Translations under genes and position numbers: made by a program
Origin: an uncultured Hyphomicrobiales bacterium
GTDB taxonomy: Bacteria; Pseudomonadota; Alphaproteobacteria; Rhizobiales; Beijerinckiaceae
Assembly (NCBI GenBank): GCA_903851305.1
Contig: CAINNX010000065.1
Span: 1-61,023, forward strand
Direction of reading: 5' to 3'
DNA length: 61,023 nt
Notes under the pieces: model-generated
The model's input: only the letters and a program-made list of their open reading frames with translations
Database searches by the model: none
What the model was told of the DNA's origin: nothing
Shown: in pieces, positions 56,775 to 61,023 of the stretch
Layout: the number at the start of each line of letters is the position of its first letter
Numbering within the stretch: the first letter of the stretch is position 1

Positions 56775-57644
56775 TCATTTTGCCTTAGGCCTGATCAGAC
56801 CTTCTTGCATGACTGTGGCGATCAGAGTGCCAGTTCGAGAGAAAAGGCTGCCGCGGCAAAGCCCGCGTGCACCTTGCGTGCTTATTGCTTCTTGGTCGTA
56901 GAGCATCCATTCGTCTGCACGGAACGGGCGATGAAACCAAATGGAGTGGTCGAGGCTCGCGACTTGCATTCTGCCATCAAAAACAGACCGGTCATGGGGT
57001 ACGAGGGACGCATCAAGCAGCGTCATGTCTGACAGATAGGCGAGCACGGACCGGTGGACTGCAGAATCATCTGGTAGATCCCCTTTGGCGCGCATCCAGA
57101 CTTGCTGCTGGATTCGGCGCGGCATGCCGACAGCGCGAGGGGCAAATCGGCTGGGGTCGACGAGGCGTAGCTCGATGGGACGATCTCGCTGCAAATAGCG
57201 CAAGACACCATCCGGTAAAGACCCCCCTAGCGCGGCACCCAGTGCCTCTAGGCTAGGAAGCTCTTCCGGTGAGGGCAGGATCGGCATGTCGGGGGCATAA
57301 TCCAGCCCCTCTTCCGCAAGTTGAAAAGAGACGGTCATAATAAAAATCGTGCGCCCACTCTGTTTGGCCACACAGCGACGCGCGCCAAAACTGCCCCCAT
57401 CGCGAAGACGCTCCACTTCATAACGGATTGGCTGGGCAGGATCGCCAGGCAATAGAAAATAGCTGTGCAATGAATGGGGCGAGCGCCCGAGCACGGTACG
57501 ACTGGTCGCAACCAGCGCCTGCGATACAACAAGACCGCCAAAAACGCGCACCAGCCCACCCTGAGGACTGGTGCCAATAAAGACATCTGTTTCGACCTGT
57601 TCGAGGTCGAGCCGGGTCAGGAGATCAGATAAAGCCTGTGACAT
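56775..57644 (-). CDS. tesB: Acyl-CoA thioesterase II (TesB)
   Basis: Double-hotdog thioesterase that hydrolyses medium- and long-chain acyl-CoA, 289 residues. It opens ALSDLLTRLDLEQVETDVFIG and has GGLVVSQALVATSRTV and HSLHSYFLLPGDPAQPI. The catalytic residues are visible in ASLDHSIWFH (Asp) and TVMQEGLIR (Gln). ATG at 57644 gives the normal length and has AGGTGG nearby. It is divergent from the ubiquinone hydroxylase. Confidence 0.94.
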   Translation of the reverse strand: MSQALSDLLTRLDLEQVETDVFIGTSPQGGLVRVFGGLVVSQALVATSRTVLGRSPHSLHSYFLLPGDPAQPIRYEVERLRDGGSFGARRCVAKQSGRTIFIMTVSFQLAEEGLDYAPDMPILPSPEELPSLEALGAALGGSLPDGVLRYLQRDRPIELRLVDPSRFAPRAVGMPRRIQQQVWMRAKGDLPDDSAVHRSVLAYLSDMTLLDASLVPHDRSVFDGRMQVASLDHSIWFHRPFRADEWMLYDQEAISTQGARGLCRGSLFSRTGTLIATVMQEGLIRPKAK

Positions 57645-57751
57645 CAGACCACCTGAATCAATGTCATGCTTGGCGTCAAGTTCAGATTGATCGGGCATGA
57701 CCTGAAGCCCCCAAAGTGGTATCAAGCCAGAAGAGCTTTAGGAGCGTCTGC

Positions 57752-58960
57752 GTGTACGACATTCTTGTTTCGGGTGGTGGCATATCTGGGCTTTCGATGG
57801 CGCTTGCGCTGCGCGCAACCTTTGGCGATGGCTTGAAGGTTGGTGTGATCGACCCAGCTTTTGGAACGCGCGAAACCAATGTGCGCGCATCTGCGCTTGC
57901 GGCTGGTTCCGTCAATCTGCTGTCTGCAATCGGAATCTGGTCAGAGATCGCCGATCTGGCAGGCCCAATGCGTAGTCTCAAAGTGACTGATTCAAGGCGC
58001 AATGATGCGGTGCGCCCACTGTATTTGCAATTTGATGAGCCGCTCGAAACTGGTGAGCTCTTTTCTTTCATGGTGCGCAACCGCGACGTTTTGCAAGCCC
58101 TCGAAAAGAAAGTGCAAACTTGCGCCATTGATATTTTGAAATCATCCGTTAAACGGCTGATACCATCAACGCGTTATGTTGAATTGCGACTGGCTGATGG
58201 AAGCACGCAGAAAGCTCGTCTGGTCATTGGCGCAGACGGTGTAAAATCACAAATTCGGCGCTCGGCCGGAATTGAGATTGTTGCTCATGATTATAAAAGA
58301 TCAGCCATTGTTGCGACGCTTGCGCATGAGGAAGATCACCACGGCGAAGCCGTTCAACATTTTCTTCCACCTGGACCATTCGCCATGCTGCCTTTGGCGG
58401 GAAAACGCTCGTCTATTGTCTGGACGGAATATCGTGAGGATGTTGCAGGCTTTCTAGCCTTGCCGCCAGCTGGCTTTCTAGAACAGGTTGAGCGGCGTTT
58501 TGGTTATGCGCGCGGTAAATTTCAGATTGAGGACAAGCCGGCAGATTTCCCGCTGCGTGTCCATCTAGCGCGATCTTTCATCGCGCCCCGCGTAGCTCTG
58601 ATTGGCGATGCAGCTCATTTGGTTCATCCTTTGGCTGGCCAAGGATTAAACCTTGGTTTCCGCGATATTGCGGCACTCGTTGAAGCTCTGGCAGAGCAAA
58701 TTCGCCTCGGGCTTGATCCGGGTGAAGCAGCCGCACTGGAGGCCTATCAAGGCGCACGCTACTTCGACACAGCAAGCATGGTTGCTGCAACTCATGGGCT
58801 GCATGCACTCTTTGCGAATGACTTTGGGCCAGTGCGCCTCTTGCGTGATTTGGGTCTTGGTATTGTCGATCGTATGCCAAGTCTGAAGCAGCGGCTCATT
58901 CGCGATGCGGCTGGCCTGCAAGGTCAAGTGCCCAGTTTGCTTCTCGGCCGTTTACCTTAA
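57752..58960 (+). CDS. UbiH/UbiF-family FAD-dependent hydroxylase
   Basis: Flavoprotein monooxygenase of ubiquinone ring hydroxylation, 402 residues. It opens VYDILVSGGGISGLSMALAL (FAD site) and has RLVIGADGVKSQIRRSAGI and the family signature LIGDAAHLVHPLAGQGLNLGFRD. GTG at 57752 has AGGAG 7 nt upstream; the frame is open 12 codons further. Which ring position it hydroxylates (UbiH, UbiF, UbiI or UbiL type) cannot be decided by eye. It complements ubiB and ubiE at the other end of the window. Confidence 0.88.
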   Translation: MYDILVSGGGISGLSMALALRATFGDGLKVGVIDPAFGTRETNVRASALAAGSVNLLSAIGIWSEIADLAGPMRSLKVTDSRRNDAVRPLYLQFDEPLETGELFSFMVRNRDVLQALEKKVQTCAIDILKSSVKRLIPSTRYVELRLADGSTQKARLVIGADGVKSQIRRSAGIEIVAHDYKRSAIVATLAHEEDHHGEAVQHFLPPGPFAMLPLAGKRSSIVWTEYREDVAGFLALPPAGFLEQVERRFGYARGKFQIEDKPADFPLRVHLARSFIAPRVALIGDAAHLVHPLAGQGLNLGFRDIAALVEALAEQIRLGLDPGEAAALEAYQGARYFDTASMVAATHGLHALFANDFGPVRLLRDLGLGIVDRMPSLKQRLIRDAAGLQGQVPSLLLGRLP

Positions 58961-58963
58961 GCC

Positions 58964-59179
58964 TTAAAAATCGAGGACGCGGGCCTCATCCAGCACCATG
59001 ATGGGAATGCCATCACGGATTGGAAAAGCAAGACGGGCAGCGCGTGAAATCAGCTCCTGTTTTTCCCGATCATATTCAAGCACCGTCTTGTTCAAAGGAC
59101 AGACAAGGACTTCAAGCAAACGCGGATCGATGACCGAACGATTTCCATACGCGGTGGGCGTGTCTTCGATGTTAGTCAT
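58964..59179 (-). CDS. Trm112-like (UPF0434) small protein
   Basis: 71-residue protein with the Trm112/UPF0434 pattern [30 protein letters not shown] then [19 protein letters not shown]. In eukaryotes and archaea Trm112 activates methyltransferases; the bacterial role is unknown. It sits 7 nt after the LON-domain gene and is tail-to-tail with the hydroxylase at a 3-nt gap. Confidence 0.9.
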   Translation of the reverse strand: MTNIEDTPTAYGNRSVIDPRLLEVLVCPLNKTVLEYDREKQELISRAARLAFPIRDGIPIMVLDEARVLDF

Positions 59180-59186
59180 GGATCAC

Positions 59187-59849
59187 CTATTGCAGATTGG
59201 TGCTCGGACCATTTCCACGGGCTAGTTCAATCTCGGTAATTGCAACTAGAACATCAGCCCGGTCGCTCAGGGTTTTGGCCTCCAAGAGCGCTTGCTTTTC
59301 TTGTGGCCCGAACGGGCTCATCATTGCCAATGCATTGACTAGGGCTTCGTTCGGCGTTTGCTCTATGCTTTTCCAGTCAATCTTTAAACGGGTTGCACCT
59401 GCAAAGTCACGCAGTGCCTGAAGGATGGCGGCTCGGTTCACGTCCCGCTCGCCCTTGTCGCGGACGAGATCATCGCTGAATAGGTCATAGGTCACAGAAC
59501 ACTGCCGATAGGGCGTCACAACTGAAAGTTCTTCAATAACTTTAAAACGGGCAATGCCTGTTAGACTCAACATCAGCCGGCCATCGCCCGTCTCAGCAAA
59601 TTGCGTGATTTTTCCAAGGCAACCCACATCGCAAAGTGGCGGGCGCAAACCGCCTGAATCATCTCTCGGTTGAATCATAGCGATCATGCGGTCAGCCCGG
59701 AGCGCGTCTTCAATCATCGATAGATAACGAGGCTCAAAAATATTCAGAGGTAATTCACCACGCGGCAGGAGTAGAGCTGATGCGAGAGGGAACACCGGTA
59801 CAACGATCGGCAATGTATCAGGGCGATCTGGTGGATTGTTGAGACCCAT
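59187..59849 (-). CDS. LON substrate-binding-domain protein
   Basis: 220-residue protein made of the N-terminal domain of Lon without ATPase or protease: VPVFPLASALLLPRGELPLNIFEPRYLSMIEDAL, CDVGCLGKITQFAE and LTGIARFKVIEE. Its function is unknown. ATG at 59849 has GAAGG 5 nt upstream. It lies 11 nt after the thioredoxin gene, so a protein-quality unit with CnoX is plausible but not shown. Confidence 0.9.
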   Translation of the reverse strand: MGLNNPPDRPDTLPIVVPVFPLASALLLPRGELPLNIFEPRYLSMIEDALRADRMIAMIQPRDDSGGLRPPLCDVGCLGKITQFAETGDGRLMLSLTGIARFKVIEELSVVTPYRQCSVTYDLFSDDLVRDKGERDVNRAAILQALRDFAGATRLKIDWKSIEQTPNEALVNALAMMSPFGPQEKQALLEAKTLSDRADVLVAITEIELARGNGPSTNLQ

Positions 59850-59860
59850 TGTCGTCGCCT

Positions 59861-60766
59861 TCACGAGAAGAGAAGTGTGGAGAGCTTGCGTCGCGCATCT
59901 AGCGTGTCTTGCTCCATTGCGCCCCAAGCTTCAAAAAATTGCAGCAATTGTTGGCGTGCTTTGCCGTCCTGCCAATCTCTCTGTTTCTTGATGATATAGA
60001 GCAAAGCATCAGCTGCTGATGCGCGTTCACCACGTGCATTGAGTGCAATAGCCAGATCAAAGCGCGCTTCGTGGTCGTCAGGATTGGCGGCAAGCTTGCG
60101 TTCGAAGTCACTGACATCGCCAAGATCTGCAGCTTGAAGTGCAAGGTCTACGGAGGCTTGCACCGCTTGAATAGCAGGGTCTTTGGCGCTGCTTTCAGGC
60201 AGCGAGGCAAGCACCTGTTTGGCATCACCCGCGCGGCCCAGATGAAGGAGGGCGCGGGCTAAGCCAGCGCCACCAGCAATATGCGTGGCGTCTTCTTGCA
60301 AGATGGCGGAAAAGATTTCTGCTGCCTCTTCATAATGCCCGGCTTCAGCGGCGGCTTCGGCCGTTGCCAAAATACTGTCCAATTCCCCTTCGACAGGACC
60401 AACGATCCGTTCGATGAAATTGCGTATCTCGCTTTCAGGCAGGGCGCCTGTAAAGCCGTCCACAGGGCGCCCATTTTGGAAGGCAATCACTGCGGGGATG
60501 GATTTAATGCCGAGCTGGCCCGCAATTTGGGGATGCTCATCGATATTCATTTTGGCGAGCTTGACCTTGCCACCCGCCGCTTTGATGGCTTTTTCGATTG
60601 TCGGGGTCATTTGTTTGCATGGACCACACCAAGGTGCCCAGAAGTCGACAAGCACAGGCTGGCGCATGGATTCCGCGAGCACATCATCGCGGAAGCTGGC
60701 TGTTGTCGTATCCTTGATCAGCTCGTTGGAGCCTTCCGGAGCTGCCTCATTGGTCTGGCCGAACAT
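59861..60766 (-). CDS. cnoX: CnoX/YbbN-like thioredoxin-TPR co-chaperone
   Basis: 301-residue protein. The N-terminal thioredoxin fold has VLVDFWAPWCGPCKQMTPTIE with an intact CGPC centre and cis-Pro in KSIPAVIAF. The C-terminal part has TPR-like helices (GHYEEAAEIFSAILQ, AGGAGLARALLHLGRAGDAKQVL). E. coli CnoX lacks the redox cysteine pair, so this version may add thiol reduction to holdase activity. The SD GAGG lies 5 nt upstream. Confidence 0.9.
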   Translation of the reverse strand: MFGQTNEAAPEGSNELIKDTTTASFRDDVLAESMRQPVLVDFWAPWCGPCKQMTPTIEKAIKAAGGKVKLAKMNIDEHPQIAGQLGIKSIPAVIAFQNGRPVDGFTGALPESEIRNFIERIVGPVEGELDSILATAEAAAEAGHYEEAAEIFSAILQEDATHIAGGAGLARALLHLGRAGDAKQVLASLPESSAKDPAIQAVQASVDLALQAADLGDVSDFERKLAANPDDHEARFDLAIALNARGERASAADALLYIIKKQRDWQDGKARQQLLQFFEAWGAMEQDTLDARRKLSTLLFS

Positions 60767-60921
60767 GAAAACCTCTTTGTATCTTTGGCAGCGCCTTGCT
60801 CTGTGCTGCCTTTCTCATCTTCAAATGGGGCAAAGCACCCCGCTCTGCAACCGGAAGGGCCTGCTCTTTTCTGTCTGATCGATGCCAAAGTGACTGTTTT
60901 TGCTTTTCCATGAGGTTGCGG

Positions 60922-60950
60922 TTGCAATCGTAATGGGAATGCGGCATATA
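60922..60950 (+). promoter_or_regulatory. Candidate promoter of the tRNA-Gly gene
   Basis: TTGCAA (60922-60927), 17-bp spacer and CATATA (60945-60950) lie 30 bp before the mature tRNA end. A GC-rich discriminator (GCGCGCC) follows, as is typical of stringently controlled stable RNA promoters. Confidence 0.5.
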
Positions 60951-60979
60951 GCGCGCCTACCGGCTTTGCCGGGACGGAT

Positions 60980-61023
60980 GCGGGTGTAGCTCAGGGGTAG
61001 AGCACAACCTTGCCAAGGTTGGG
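60980..61023 (+). tRNA. tRNA-Gly (anticodon GCC), 5' part only
   Basis: The first 44 nt of a tRNA: acceptor strand GCGGGTG, D-arm GCTC..GAGC, and anticodon arm CAACC-TTGCCAA-GGTTG with anticodon GCC at 61012-61014. The T arm and 3' acceptor are beyond the right edge. Confidence 0.92.

Overview
The window reads as a compact chromosomal segment of an alphaproteobacterium, most likely of the order Hyphomicrobiales (the rhizobial lineage in the broad sense). This rests on gene order and on protein families that I recognise by eye: a RegB/RegA redox pair, the tsaB-rimI-miaB-phoH-ybeY-corC-lnt-XRE-metK-trmB block, a his cluster with a DUF2628 gene inside it, and the block fxsA-secB | dnaQ-coaE-maf-ppsR | oriC | hemE-hemJ-rho-mnmE-mnmG-rsmG-parA-parB | holA-lptE-leuS. 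No genus can be named from this. There is no plasmid, prophage, insertion sequence or CRISPR array. Almost all genes are housekeeping genes, packed with 1-20 nt overlaps.

Layout. Positions 1-9.9 kb hold the ubiB-ubiE ubiquinone genes (ubiB cut by the left edge), mutM, two solute-binding proteins without their transporters (a TctC/Bug type and a PotF type, the latter beside a class I aminotransferase), regB-regA, and divergently an intracellular PHB depolymerase (phaZ) preceded by a 29-codon reading frame that overlaps its start codon. Positions 9.9-21.8 kb hold a YgjP-like protease facing a long minus-strand row: trpS, nfuA-like, tsaB, rimI, miaB, phoH, ybeY, corC, lnt, an XRE regulator, metK, trmB. 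Positions 22.2-26.8 kb hold the plus-strand cluster hisB-DUF2628-hisH-hisA-hisF-hisE-coaA. Positions 26.8-34.5 kb hold a PfkB kinase, XRE-smr-mltA-Tim44-like genes, fxsA-secB, and dnaQ-coaE-maf-ppsR.

The centre of interest is the replication-origin region. The 402-bp gap between ppsR and hemE carries a near-consensus DnaA box, several degenerate ones, and a perfect CtrA box (TTAA-N7-TTAA) abutting a DnaA-like box, as expected of an alphaproteobacterial chromosomal oriC. Two perfect parS sites (TGTTTCACGTGAAACA) lie 4.3 and 6.6 kb away, flanking and inside the mnmG-rsmG genes, just upstream of parA-parB. A second perfect CtrA box lies upstream of ftsK. Replication, ParABS segregation and FtsK-based terminus handling therefore sit on one 20-kb stretch.

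Positions 43.5-61 kb hold holA-lptE-leuS, a PLP-homeostasis protein, an L,D-transpeptidase divergent from a CenR/OtpR-like response regulator with a cyclic-nucleotide-binding partner, xth, a LolA-like gene, ftsK, glnK-amtB, tesB, a UbiH/UbiF-type hydroxylase, a Trm112-like protein, a LON-domain protein, a CnoX-like thioredoxin, and the first 44 nt of a tRNA-Gly(GCC) gene at the right edge.

I see no unmistakable new multi-gene system. The observations most worth testing are the oriC/CtrA/parS architecture, the coupled leader frame of phaZ, a hairpin that buries the xth ribosome-binding site, a 12-bp inverted repeat between the XRE gene and metK, a 13-bp palindrome upstream of glnK, and the unusually regular tail-to-tail stop-codon overlaps. 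All assignments come from reading the sequence. No database search, alignment or folding program was run.
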